A DNA stretch of 64,000 nt from Eremophila alpestris peregrina (Eukaryota > Chordata > Aves > Passeriformes > Alaudidae), in assembly GCA_009792885.1 (NCBI GenBank), contig WMCF01000055.1, positions 5,233,443 through 5,297,442 on the forward strand, read 5' to 3'. The notes under the pieces were generated by a model. It was not told the DNA's origin. It worked only from the letters and a program-made list of their open reading frames with translations, and searched no databases. Below are positions 38,399 through 49,420 of the stretch, piece by piece; position 1 is the stretch's first letter, and each line of letters opens with the position of its first letter. Made by a program: the position numbers and the translations under genes.

Positions 38399-38850
38399 AG
38401 CTCGGCTGAAGGGTATTTGCTGTATGTTAGGGCATGTTGGGGGGGTGGTTTCTATTTATTTGGTTTATAATCCTATCTGAATAAAGGTAAACACATAGGG
38501 ATTATAAATGAAATAAATCTGAATCAGGATAGAATGGGGGTGGGAGAAAAAAAATCTCAAGAGGGTCAGGAGATAATGAAGATTATACCTCAATATTGGG
38601 ATTATAATGTTAGGTCTTTATTTCAATAAAACTGGATAGAGATCTTTTATATCAGGGACAGAGCTTAGCTGTAAGGACAAAGTAATCTTCTGGGAATTAT
38701 GCACACAAGCTCGACATCATTTTTATTGGATGGCTGATGAACTGGAAAACTCCAGGATAGCCTGGTTTTAATTTGTAATCTTAATTTTCATATAAATCGG
38801 TACAGTTGGAGGAAGGGGGGCAGATGTAGAGGGACTCTGATGCTGTGCTA
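38399..38850. promoter_or_regulatory. Candidate enhancer with clustered GGATTA/TAATCC sites
   Basis: AT-rich unique sequence with three exact K50 (OTX/PITX/bicoid-type) homeodomain sites: TAATCC at 38468-38473, and GGATTA at 38499-38504 and 38599-38604. Related TAATCT-type sites lie at 38683-38688 and 38776-38781, and GATTATA at 38581-38587. The 10-mer GGGATTATAA is repeated exactly 100 bp apart (38498-38507, 38598-38607). A forkhead-like GGTAAACA lies at about 38487. No open frame crosses the block. Motif presence is seen; enhancer function is inferred. Confidence 0.4.
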
Positions 38851-38940
38851 ATATTGCAGCATTAAGACAGCACATGCATTAGGCTACAACTATAACTCAT
38901 CTATCTGATCCTCTCTATCCATCTGTCTTCCATCTTCACA

Positions 38941-38952
38941 TCTATCTATCTA

Positions 38953-38993
<41 letters not shown>
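38941..38993. repeat. Compound (TCTA)n-(TC)n microsatellite
   Basis: About 4.5 units of TCTA (38941-38958) run directly into about 18 units of TC (38957-38993). A degenerate CTAT/CATC-rich lead-in begins near 38899. The array is long enough to be polymorphic between individuals. The strand asymmetry is polypurine/polypyrimidine, so it could form a triplex. Confidence 0.97.
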
Positions 38994-38996
<3 letters not shown>

Positions 38997-40449
38997 ATTT
39001 CCCCACCAAAAAAAATCTCAACAATGACCGAAGAGCAGAAGAAACTCAGTGTAACATCTCATGCAGCAAGGTCCATCCACAATACATCTACAAACCTCTC
39101 ACATATTAACATCCAAGTCAAATTCCTGGCCTCTGAGATATGGGGACTCCCATCTACTGCTTCTCTGAGTGCTCACTTAACACAACTACAACACCAATGA
39201 AACGGATGATCTGGCTCCCCTTCCCAGTATTTAGCGTCTTCCTCAATCCACTAGAATAATTTTGCAACTCTGCTTTTTCTTCTGCAGAGTTCAGTTATTT
39301 TTCCTACCTCTTTCTTCAGGAACAAGAGAGGGAAATACAAGTGAGATGGGACTGTGACAGAGCAGTCACAGGTCCAAGAACAGAGCACTGGTCTCCTCAG
39401 CAGCTTGTATGACAAGCAGTTGCACAGGGTTTGCACAGACACAGAGCAACTACTTCCCTAACAGTGCCAAGCTGCACAGCCATCAGCAGTGACTGACTGC
39501 CCTGGAATGGATTTATTCTACTACTAATGTGCAGCTTACACCAGCACTGGACTGCAGTAGCCGTTGCCTGTATTCCTCAACTTTCCTGCTACATACCAAA
39601 CTCACAGTACTGATAAAATAGCTGCTTTCATAAAGGCAGCAATAACCAAAAGAGCTCCCAGAATTCTCCAGCACCTGAGCATCAAAACAAGATCTCCAGG
39701 GGGGAAACTGAAATACCAAAAATATTTCCTTATGTGGATATCCTGGAATCTTAGCCTTTAAAACATGCCTATTGGTGCTGAAACAGAGAAAGAAGAAACA
39801 CCAAACTTCTTCCACTCCCCAATATGCAGCAACTGTGAAATACAGAACAGATAAAACCAGTTTTTGCAACTAGCTTGATAGCAAAATGGTGAGTGAATAA
39901 CAGAGGAGCATCTGATTGACTTGTACATAATCTTATAGAGTAAGTTTCTTTATTTTATTCCTGTCAGGAACGCCTTAAATTAATTCCCGCTTCCACTTTT
40001 GTTTCTGAGACAACACGGTGATATGCTGGCAGAAATAGCATAAGCAAGTAGGTCAAAGGGCTTGTTTGCCTTCCCCTGCTCCTCTTCCTCCCCTGCCACA
40101 TACACCTCTCCAAGTTTTCCCCCCACCTCAATCCTCCCCTCTGGAAAGCCAACAAGACACCAAAAGGAGCAACGGCAGCAGCCATCACAGTGGTGCAATG
40201 AATCCCCAGTGAGCCTGGGAAGAGTGTGGAAAATCATACCATAATGCCAAATGTTTGCAATTGCATCAAAGCAGAAGATCAAGATGTGTGTGATGACATC
40301 TTATTCTGGACTCCCAAAGAGCCTCCAAGCACCTCATCAAGCCCTCCGAAAATGTCAGGCAGTTGTGCGCAGACAGACAATTCTGGCTGCAAGTTAGTCA
40401 GGATGAAGAGAGGGGCAGGGCAGAGCTGAGGATCAAGTAGTCAATTAAT
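38994..40449. other. Unique noncoding DNA, nothing seen
   Basis: Mixed sequence with short overlapping open frames (for example 39513-39869 minus, 118 codons, no domain). Nothing that supports a gene, RNA or transposon. Confidence 0.6.
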
Positions 40450-40735
40450 ATATCGGCTCAAGATTAACAAGGAGGTGCCCCAAGACACTAAGACCAGAGA
40501 TATTTACAGTCATTAGTCATGATTTAGAGAAGCTGAGAAATAAGGTGACAACCTATGCAGATAATACCATCTCATTTGGATTAGTCCAACCTATAAAAGA
40601 CTTTGAGGAACACAGAATAGATGAAAGACAACAATTACAGCAGTAAGTAATGAGCACTGGAACCAGTAATGTCAATGCTCCTGTGCCAAATCCCAGGCAG
40701 AAACTACAGCAGATCTGAGAAGTCAGCCAGGGGTT
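40450..40735 (+). mobile_element. Ancient CR1/L3-like LINE fragment (reverse-transcriptase region)
   Basis: The plus strand aligns by eye to the RT portion of CR1-clade ORF2. A GAGGTGCCCCAAGACACTAAG segment matches the VPQGSVLGP region. AGTCATGATTTAGAGAAG matches the INDLD region, and ACCTATGCAGATAATACC reads TYADNT where the family has the catalytic FADDT motif, so the second Asp of FADD is lost. Downstream, TTGAGGAACACAGA and AAGTAATGAGCACTGGAA follow the order of the C-terminal part of the domain. The frame is broken by stops and indels, so it is dead. The divergence suggests an old copy, older than typical bird CR1 subfamilies. Boundaries are approximate. Confidence 0.6.
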
Positions 40736-42453
40736 TTGGGACAGCAGGACAAGGAACCTGTTTCTGTAATGGTACAGACACAAAGAGCAGAGAAGTGTGC
40801 TGGAAGACACTGAAACCTGGCTCCAGACACAAATGTCAGCACAGGGGCCCTATTAAGGGGCTCAGATTTAGGTTTTTTCCTTTAATGACCACACAATCAT
40901 TTCAGAAAATTGATAGAGATGATTATACTCAGCAAAGTTGAAAGGCAGCCACACAAATTCAAGATTAAAACCCTCTTTTGTATTTTTGTTGTTTGCCCTT
41001 CAAACTCATTGTATCCAACTTTGTTCTTATAATAAAACCAGGACAGTTACACATTTTTCCATTTCAAGTGCCATAAGCAAGACTTTACCTTTAAAAATAG
41101 TCATCTATCATCACATATCAAACATACTCACACTTGGTTTTACCACTCTGGCTCTGTCCCTTTGTAATTGCCCATTGTGGAATTTTTTTTTCCCTTTTTA
41201 ATTTTTCTCTGGAATATTTGGGCTGTTTATCACCAGCAAGAAGTCAGATGATTACCACATCATTCAGTGTAATGTTCTCGTGTTTCTGCTGCATTACTTC
41301 CCGACAGCACAAGTATACAGAACATATGACACTTCCAAGACATTAATTTTATCACATTGCTATATCCAGGTATCCATGGATCACCAGTGATTAAAGCCAG
41401 GGTCACTAATTAATCCTGGAAGCTGGGACAGAGCAACACAGACTTCTAATCAATGTGATTACATCATGTGTTCTCCCCTTTATTCCTCAAAATATCTGGT
41501 TAAATACAGTTGAGATAGTTTACAGTTACAGGTGGACACTAATTGGCACAGAGAGCTAAAAGAACGCAACACAATCCCAATTTAAGGTAGCTACCATAGA
41601 TTGACCCTAACTATCCTATCTAAAAAATGCACACACCTTAATCTAATTTCTAACTGCACCACACAGGCTTCTTAACTCCTGGTACAGGCCCAAAACTTGA
41701 GGCCCAGTTTGGGATAGCTCAAACCTCATTCCAAAGAAACCCTCATGTCCACATTCTCTACAAGTGATGTTAAATGAACAAGTTAAAAAAGCATCTATAA
41801 ACTACAAACAGAATTCCTTTCAAAATGACCACTGGTCTCTCATTTGGTGGATAGAAGTGAAAACTCCTTAGCTGTGAGAAAAAATCCATTTTCTATCAGT
41901 TTTATGCAGTATTTTACAGCCTCCCAGTGTTCCTGTTGTTTCCAACTTTGTACTAAGAAAAGATACAGGAACACAAAAATATTTCCTGGCTCCTCTGCCT
42001 GCACTTCTCCTTGGGACCATCACACCACTTATCAGCTATGATCCTGCCCTGAGCTCCAGCCTTAGTGACATCCCAGAGCCCCACGGATCCAAGCACATCC
42101 CTTAGCAAGGCAGCAAAGCGAGCACTGGCAACAGAGCTAGGAGTGTGCACTGGGGACAGATGGTACACAGGGTCCTGGCAGGACATCTCAACTCTTGCAG
42201 CCCAACTGGGAAGTTGGTCATGAACTCACTTAATTTTCCAGAAAGAGAGTGTTCAGGGAGAAACAACACACCTTCCATTTGCACAGCTCAGATCGCACAT
42301 GAATGGATGCCTAACCACAAGTTGTCGTCGATGGAGGATGGAAAAGTCCATGGCCTCAAGGACACCATTTAATACACTAACTTCCCAGAAACATTATAAC
42401 ACCAAACCAGCTCTCACTTACCACAAGTTCTTATCTGTGCACTACTCAGCTGC
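40736..42453. other. Unique noncoding DNA; CNE-like patch at 41345-41490
   Basis: No gene. The patch at 41345-41490 has GTGATTAAAGCC, GGTCACTAATTAATCCTGG (an AGGTCA-like half-site plus TAATTAATCC) and CTAATCAATGTGATTAC. It resembles a conserved noncoding element in composition. The remainder is unremarkable. Confidence 0.5.
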
Positions 42454-42458
42454 ACCAT
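42454..42458. repeat. 5' target-site duplication of the solo LTR (ACCAT)
   Basis: ACCAT immediately precedes the TG start of the LTR and is repeated exactly at 43162-43166. A 5-bp duplication fits ERVL-type (class III) and some other retroviral integrases. Confidence 0.9.
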
Positions 42459-43161
42459 TGTTGGGGGTTGATATTTTCTTTCCTTTTGCTTTACTTGCTA
42501 CCAGTGGAATTTTTTCCCATTGTGTTGCTAAGAAGCACTGATGGCTGAAGAGAGACTGTTGGGGAGGGGAAATGGAGTTGGAGAGATGGTTGTTTGAGAC
42601 AGTGGGGAGGGGAAACTCTCTCTCACTCATTTGAGCCTTCTGAGGGGAACAGTAGCTGCTGCTTGGGGAAAGGAACTCACTGCTGCTACAGAAGTCCAGC
42701 TCGGCCCTGTTTCTTCTGGTGTGAGCCTGGCCCCCACCCCCCGGGATGGGGACGTCCCAGAGTTCCAGCTCCCACTGCGGAGCTTCTAATATATCTCATC
42801 CACCAGCTCAGGATTTTCTGCCGTTCCAGGTTGATGTTCCCCAGAGTCCTTGCAGGGGCACTGGGATCAGACTGCACCCGGGGTTTTGTAAAGCAAAACC
42901 TCTCCTCCACCCCTCCCTGTCTTGGCCAAGAAGGCTGTCACAAGGTTTCCTGGTTCTGTTTTGTTGTTAATGCTGCAGCTGTTGCTTTGTTTGTCTTGTT
43001 ATACATACTAGTAAAGAACTGCTATTCCTATCCCCACACCTTTGCCTGAGAGCCCCTTAATTCCAGAATTATAATAATTTGAAGGGAAGAGGTTTGCATT
43101 CTCCATTCCAAGGGAAGCTCCAGCTTTCCCTGGCAGACATCTGTCTTTCCAAACCAAGACA
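42459..43161 (+). mobile_element. Solo LTR of an endogenous retrovirus (703 bp, passerine ERVL-like)
   Basis: The element starts TGTTGGGGGTTG and ends AAACCAAGACA, so it has canonical TG...CA termini, and it is flanked by the exact 5-bp repeat ACCAT. An AGTAAA polyadenylation signal at 43010-43015 sets the plus orientation, with a TAATATATC TATA-like string near 42788. The 3' part (CTTTGCCTGAGAGCCCC, ATTATAATAATTTG, CAGACATCTGTCTTTCC) resembles LTRs I know from songbird genomes. No primer-binding site, gag or pol follows, so internal sequence was lost by LTR-LTR recombination. The open frames inside it are incidental. ERVL assignment rests on TSD length and recollection; ERVK is less likely. 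Confidence 0.9.
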
Positions 43162-43166
43162 ACCAT
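43162..43166. repeat. 3' target-site duplication of the solo LTR (ACCAT)
   Basis: This is an exact copy of 42454-42458, directly after the terminal CA of the LTR. Without the insertion the pre-integration site would read CAGCTGC-ACCAT-TTGTGGC. Confidence 0.9.
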
Positions 43167-46131
43167 TTGTGGCAACCAAACTGAGAAACTCGTTTGAGCT
43201 GAAATGATGTTTTTCACAGGGTTTACCAAGACTCACTGCCCAGAACTCCCTTGCAAGCAGGCTGCCACTGTGAATAGAGAACAGAAACATTTCTCTTGCT
43301 GCATCAGGGATCTGGGTTGTATAATTCAGTACCCACAGTTACCAGTCTAGCCGAGGTTTGGTCAGTCCCTTCCCCTAACCCCTTAGAGCCTCATGCCCTG
43401 GAGACTTAGCCTGTGCATAGTCTCAGTTACAGCATCAGTCAGGGTTATGCTGCACTGTCTGTTCCTGGTACTAGTTCCTCTTAAATTGCCATCAATGGCA
43501 AGGAGAAGCAACTAAAGCTCCTTTGGGTTCCAGCTGTCATCTTGCCTCCTTATGCCATCTTTTCTTGCAATTGCTCCTTGCAAATGCGCTTAGTTAAAAG
43601 CTCTTCTTTTGGCTCCCAGGGCAAAGACTTCAGTTCTAAGTAGCTTCCCCACTGCTTCCATCTAATCTTCCTATTTATCAACCTGAAGAATCCTCAGCTT
43701 TGCTAATCTTTCCCCAGGCCATATAATCCTGAGAGTGATATCCTAGGGAAGAGAGAGTTAACCAAGCTGCCTGATAACTGCCATTTGGAACTTCGGCTCT
43801 GCCAGGACTGTATCATTTGGTTGCACACAACTCTAGCCTGCCCTCAATCCCCATTTTTCTCCTGAAGAATTTCATGGGGCCACATCTTTCATAACCAGCA
43901 TGGAGAAAAACAATTCCTTGTTAGCCCCTCGACTCCTGCATCCTCAACAGGACCATGTTATCTGTGGTTAGCAGCACTACCCGGGCAACAGCTTTAAGGG
44001 GAGAAAAAGCACAAAGCTGTTCATCAAGGGAAACCTACCCACCAGAGCCCTTTTCCAACAAGCTGCTCACCAACCAAAGCAACTTTCCTTCCTGCTGCAC
44101 TAGGCATTGCTTTGATCTTGAAGGCAAGACTGCCCTTTGTTCATTTACAAACCTATGCAAACCTTTCTCCCTCATAAATGCTGGTTGTTCTCTAAAAAGG
44201 GTGACCAAGAACAAATCCAGCCCTCACACAGCCATGGATATCCACCACACTAATGTGTCACCAAAATTCCTACAACAGTCCTAAGCAAAGTGGACCTGTA
44301 CAATTCGCTTTGCCCCTACTCAAGGGAGAAACAGCAGCAGAATCAAAAAAGACTTTCAGGTGGACTTCAATTGAAATAGAGCACATTATATGGATTTATT
44401 CTTTATTTGTATGTAGAAGATACACAGCAGTCCCAACACTTCTCTACTAGGTTGAAGACAATGCTATGTACAATTTAAACACTTAGGCTTTTAAAATGTA
44501 TTTGTATATTAAACACACATATGGAAGTATTCCTTGTATCTACATGATTCCAAACCATCCCTTCAATCACCTGGCTGTGGTGTATCCCACATTCAGTGGC
44601 AGGTAATGCTTTTCTTCATGGCACCTTTCTTCCACAGGCGTCTTAAGGACTTCTTTAAGAACTGCCTTCTCTGCCATTTTGCACCAAGGCTGAAAAAAGC
44701 AGCTGCACAAACCTATATTTTTTTTGAGACTTGCTGAACATCAATCAGCTTCAGCCTTAATGAGGAGCTTTCCGATGGATATTGAAGTCCCTGACTTGGA
44801 GGAGGCTGATGCCACCCCCAGCCGATCTACAAACCATGAGAGTAAACACAAGATTCAGCACTGCCATCTCCCAGTGTCAGACACAGTAAGGAAAGGTCTA
44901 GTTGTTACCAACCATTCTGTTTGCTCACAAGGAAACTCCAAGTGTTTAAAACAGGTTAAAATAATTCTGCCTTCCCTAATTCCAAATTTCTGTACTCTGC
45001 TAGTGTACTTTCTGGGAAACACTTTCAGTTTTGCTTTCTTCCAAACAAGTAGGTGCACAAGCTAAGCAACAATTTCAGTACCCACCCCAATCCTGTACAA
45101 TATCTTTTTAATCAAGAATCACAGGTTAATCCCAGCTTTCAAAATACAATAATAATAAAATTTTTTATACACTACACTCATTCCACAACTGGACATGAAA
45201 ATACTTAATCCTGTAAAACTACACAAATTTCTGATCAAAATACAGCAGGTAAATCAAACCTGAAATGAAAGGATTAGAAAAGGTTACTGTAATTCTTTTC
45301 TGTTAAATAACAGAGAAGCAGATTTCACTGAATCTTGCTCTGTAATTCCCATCTGGAAAACTAGCACTGGAGGAATGAACAGGTTTGAAGAAGGCCTTTT
45401 TATGACATCTGTAAAGTAAACCCTAGCAATCAGAGTCCATCCTAATCCTTCACCCAGCAGCTGTCCTTGGCATACAACCGTGGTCATACTGATCAAGCCC
45501 TGGTCCTTGGGACAGCTACATCAATCCATACAACCTGTGCTCTTCCCTCAACACTGCCCATCAGCTTCCCAACTTTCCCAACCCAGCTGAGAGCCAGGGG
45601 TGGCATTCAAGTTCTCTTTGCCCTACCCAGCACCCACCTGCTCTCTCCATTAGTGCACATCCCATTGTGCAGGGATACAACAGCCATTGGCACTCCAGAG
45701 ACTGATCAAAGGACACTCACAGGTGCTGTTCCAAGATCCCTACCCAAAGGGCCAGCTCAACCTCCTCCACTCGCCCCTTTTCATTAAGTCACGCAAAAGG
45801 AAGACCTTTTGCTAGCTCCCACTGAAATCTCAAGGAACATTTGGGACCACGGCATGGATATGAACTCTGCACCCACCCAGCCCCAAGGCACCAAAGGACA
45901 AGGAAACATGAAGGTTTCTCTCTTCCTCGCAGATAATCTGAAATTGGTTCACCATGAACTGAAACATCCCCATGTGGGCAGCTTAGCACTGCAAAGCATC
46001 ACAAGGGAATTTCACCCTGCTGTGCGTGGAGATGGAGCCCACACAAATTACTTGTTCTGATTTTACTGAAACCCAGGAGGGCAGGAGGACATCAACCACT
46101 CATGTTCTAACTGGAATTTAGACTGTGCCTG
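43167..46131. other. Unique noncoding DNA; AT-rich patches at 44380-44530 and 45070-45330
   Basis: No supported gene. The AT-rich patches contain A/T runs and generic TAAT cores but no distinctive cluster. The open frame 44724-45065 (113 codons, plus) has no domain and no clear splice context. No mobile element recognised downstream of the LTR. Confidence 0.6.
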
Positions 46132-46155
46132 TATAAACCTCTTTATAAACCTCTT
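46132..46155. repeat. Tandem duplication, 2 x 12 bp
   Basis: TATAAACCTCTT is repeated head to tail without mismatch. It is a simple local duplication with no known function. Confidence 0.95.
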
Positions 46156-46419
46156 TGGTACTCATTTCCAAGCATGGCCTTCCCAACACTTCAGAGTCCT
46201 TCCAAAATGCTCCCCTCAGCAGCAGCCACAGGAAAGCAGCTGCTCTGTCAGGCCTAGGTATCAGCATCAGGTAACAGCCTGTTCCAAGACCATCCATACC
46301 CGCATCCCTGCATCCATCCACCCCAGACCAAGGGAACATAAAAGCCCAGCTACTGCTTCTGCATGCTGCAAGTACCACATGCTTCAGTATAATTCTCCCT
46401 CTTGCAAAGCCAACAAATG
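46156..46419. other. Noncoding DNA, nothing seen
   Basis: Covered only by a minus-strand open frame (46118-46459) without domain content. No other feature. Confidence 0.55.
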
Positions 46420-46660
46420 CGCTGACCTTGCATAATTTATCTATTTTGTCTTCTTTCAATATATTAATTATTGTTCTGGCACCTTGGCCTTCTCATGAAG
46501 CTAATAAAGCATGAAATGCCTCTGCACAGAATTGCAGTTCGTATTTTCTGTCTCGTGTTAATTACTTCCCTGCTTTTCTTCATGTGGTAGGGGCATTAAC
46601 CCACATAGCCTGTGATAATGAACTAATAATACAGCAAGAAACCTACTGTACACCTCTACT
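46420..46660. promoter_or_regulatory. Candidate conserved noncoding block
   Basis: AT-rich unique block with CATAATTTATC, ATATTAATTATTGTTC (homeodomain core next to a SOX-like ATTGTT), GCTAATAAAGC, GTGTTAATTACTTCCC and ATAATGAACTAATAATAC. The plus strand carries no open frame here. Inferred from composition and motif density. Confidence 0.3.
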
Positions 46661-49204
46661 GTCCATTTTGCCCATCTAGTACTTCTTCTCCACTTATAAA
46701 CTACAATTCAGGAACTACAGTTCAGGAATTAAACAGATCCATCCCATTCTGAGAGCAGCCTGCAATTTATTAACCAGGATGCTACAGAGATGCTACAACC
46801 AGGAAATTCAGCATTTCTTTGTTTTAAAACCACGTGAAAGTCATAAAATTATGCACTCCTACACAATTAAAACCATGATGGAAAAGACATTGACTCTGAA
46901 AAGAAAACCAAGAGGAACTGTCAAGAAGTAAAAGATACCTGTGCAGTTAACAAATTGGGAAATGCTGTCTGATGTACTCTTTTTTATTTTATTTTTAAAT
47001 AACAGAGACAAACAAATAGTCAACTAAAAGTAGAAGTAAATCCATCACAGACTAAACACTATCAACTCATCAAGCTCTGTCAGTCCCTTTTCCTCACAAA
47101 TAATTCCAAAGTATTGCTAACAACCCATCCTACCTAAAGATGATCTTGCTCTCAAAGGATTAAAGCAGATACTCTCTACATCAAGATGCTGAGGGCTTTT
47201 TGGTTTCTTATCTTTTCCAGATCTCCTGGAAAACTATGATTAAAAATCACACACTAAAAAAACTGAAAGATAAAGGTTTTATATTAAATTATCCCAATTT
47301 TTTTGTTTGTTTTGTTGAATACTACTCATCTAGTCCCAGCTGGGGACATCGAGGGTATCATTCTATGATTCAGAAGGCACAGGAAGCCAGAATGAGTTTT
47401 CTGTCATTAACAAGAAGGAATAAAGACAACCTGGAAGACTCCAGCCCCTGTGTTCTTCAACAACATGCCTCAGAGGGTACTGAAGGCCAAAAACAGCCTC
47501 TCTGCACAATACACTTCACTGTTACTAGGTTACTGTTTGTCGCCAGGCCGTTCTGAGCCTATCTGAGAAGCCTTACCAGAGCTGCTAGATCCTGAGGTCT
47601 TGGGCTTCTCCTGGTCTTTCCTTTACTGAAGAGTCTCCAAACCAGGACCTCATTCCAGCTGTTAGCAAGCCCTGAGACGGACATATGTGCCTGGCTGAGA
47701 CCTCAGGGATAGCTGCAGTTCCATCAAGTGCCATCATGGACTTGCAGCTCCAGAAGCCATACCAGCCCAAAGCTCTTGAACACTGAGTTACCTACAGGCT
47801 GACAGGGAGCTATGGAGCACCTGAGGCTCCCTCTGCTCATCCTGAAGGGGGAAAACAAACCCAAGCAAGCTCAGATGCAGGCTCATTCCACCGTGCTTCA
47901 CCTCTTGTTTTCCACAGCTCACTACGAACCAGGCCATAATGCAGTGAGGGTTGCCAGCCCATCCTGATGATGTAGTTATTTCCAATTGGCACTTGGGAGC
48001 AGTGAAGATGGGAGGCATTACTCATAGCCAAGAGTACAGATGTTTCTAATTGCTTTCCATTACCAAGAATAACAGCTGTTTACATCTATCAGCAAATAAT
48101 TCACAAGAGCTCCAGACTATTAAGATAACACACCCCACCTGGTCACCATCACAAGTTGTCAAGGCCAAGGTAGTGGCTGCCAGAATATCCTTCTGCAGCT
48201 CTGTTCATCAAATGACAGCATGTGTCACCTTCAGATATCCTTATGCTACCCCACAAGCCCTGGCGTCTTGGTGGCCTGACAGATCACATGGACATATGGA
48301 TTCTTCATGGCCTTGCAGTAAATGTTTTACGGCTATACCTCAGTCAAGGGCAAATGACAGGAGCAAGGGACTTGCAAATAACCCAGTAAAAGAAATACCC
48401 ATGCTTGTAATACACTGGCTAGCAAAAAAGTGTGCCTGCTCTGCACACATCTATGTGCACAACCACCTTTAAAAACACCCCAAGTAGCTGGTAATAGGTC
48501 TAATTTCGCAGCTCTCTTGTACCTCACACAGGACCCAGGCAAGGGGCTTGCACAAAATGGTCAGCGCAGGAACTCACTGCTCCCTTCACTGACTCAGGCT
48601 ACTTTTTTTCAAGGCTGGCACAGGCCATGAACTCATTTTCCGCACACCAGCCCAATCTAGGCAGGAGGGACTGTCCTTTCCAGCCCTTCACAGCTGGGGG
48701 TCTGGGTCTGTGGCAGGGGCTCCCCACCATTCACCCCATACAAGTAGATAAGCAGCCAATTAACATTAGAAATTAGGAAACAGACAGACTAACACCCTAC
48801 AAGTGACTGGTATCTAATGAGTTCAGCAGTATCAACCATTTCTTGATTATTAAAGCTGCATTTTCATTTGCCTCACAGAGCTCTGAGTCTGCAAACAAAA
48901 ACCTGCTTACCCAAATTCAAGTGGATTTCTACCCTTGAATCTAGGATAACCAGGGTGACTTCTTGAGAAAGGAGAGGAAGGAAGATAAGTCCTCCATCAA
49001 CTGTTTTGGTCCATGCATAAACCCCTCCTCCAGCTATTCCTCTGGAACTTTTTCTCATGTATAAATCCCTTGCAGAATGTATCAAATATCTCTGGCAACA
49101 GCACTGGTAGATCAGGATCTTTTTCCAACAGTGTTTCACCCACTGCACTGAACTGTTTCCACTAGAGACAGCTTTCTTGATTATCATTTTGCAGCCTAAT
49201 AACT
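46661..49204. other. Unique noncoding DNA with short tandem duplications
   Basis: No gene. A 14-bp unit (CTACAATTCAGGAA then CTACAGTTCAGGAA, one mismatch) is tandemly duplicated at 46701-46728. GATGCTACA is repeated at 46778-46786 and 46789-46797. A CNE-like patch lies at 48750-48870 (GCCAATTAACATTAG, TTGATTATTAAAGC). The open frames 47200-47556 and 48050-48472 show no protein family signature. Confidence 0.6.
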
Positions 49205-49420
49205 AAATCCTTAAATTACTGGCATACACTTGACTCCGCTGCACTTTGGCCCATGCTGAGCAGCAAGTGCTGCTTTAATTAGATTAGGATCAACGGGGCA
49301 CAAATCCATCAAAGGGCCGATCAGCTATTCCCAAGGTCAGTACATGAAAACCAAACGGATTTGGACTGAGTACATAATTTGGAAGCTGGTTTTATTTCAG
49401 ATGTGTCACCTGTGCCTCCC
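49205..49420. promoter_or_regulatory. Candidate conserved noncoding block with TCF/LEF-type site
   Basis: Unique sequence with TTTAATTAGATTAGG at about 49274-49288, CATCAAAGG (TCF/LEF core) at 49307-49315, and CpGs kept in AT-leaning context (CAACGGGG, GGGCCGATC, AAACGGATTTGG). No open frame on either strand. The dense mix of motifs and retained CpGs is typical of developmental enhancers, but function is inferred. Confidence 0.33.

Noticed and set aside
42594..43049. 151-codon plus-strand open frame
   Set aside because: It lies wholly inside the solo LTR, which normally carries no gene. The peptide has no viral or cellular signature.
47330..47372. CR1-like strings CATCTAGTCC and ATTCTATGATTC
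   Set aside because: The first string is antisense and the second sense relative to CR1, so they cannot belong to one copy. No other CR1 blocks lie between them.
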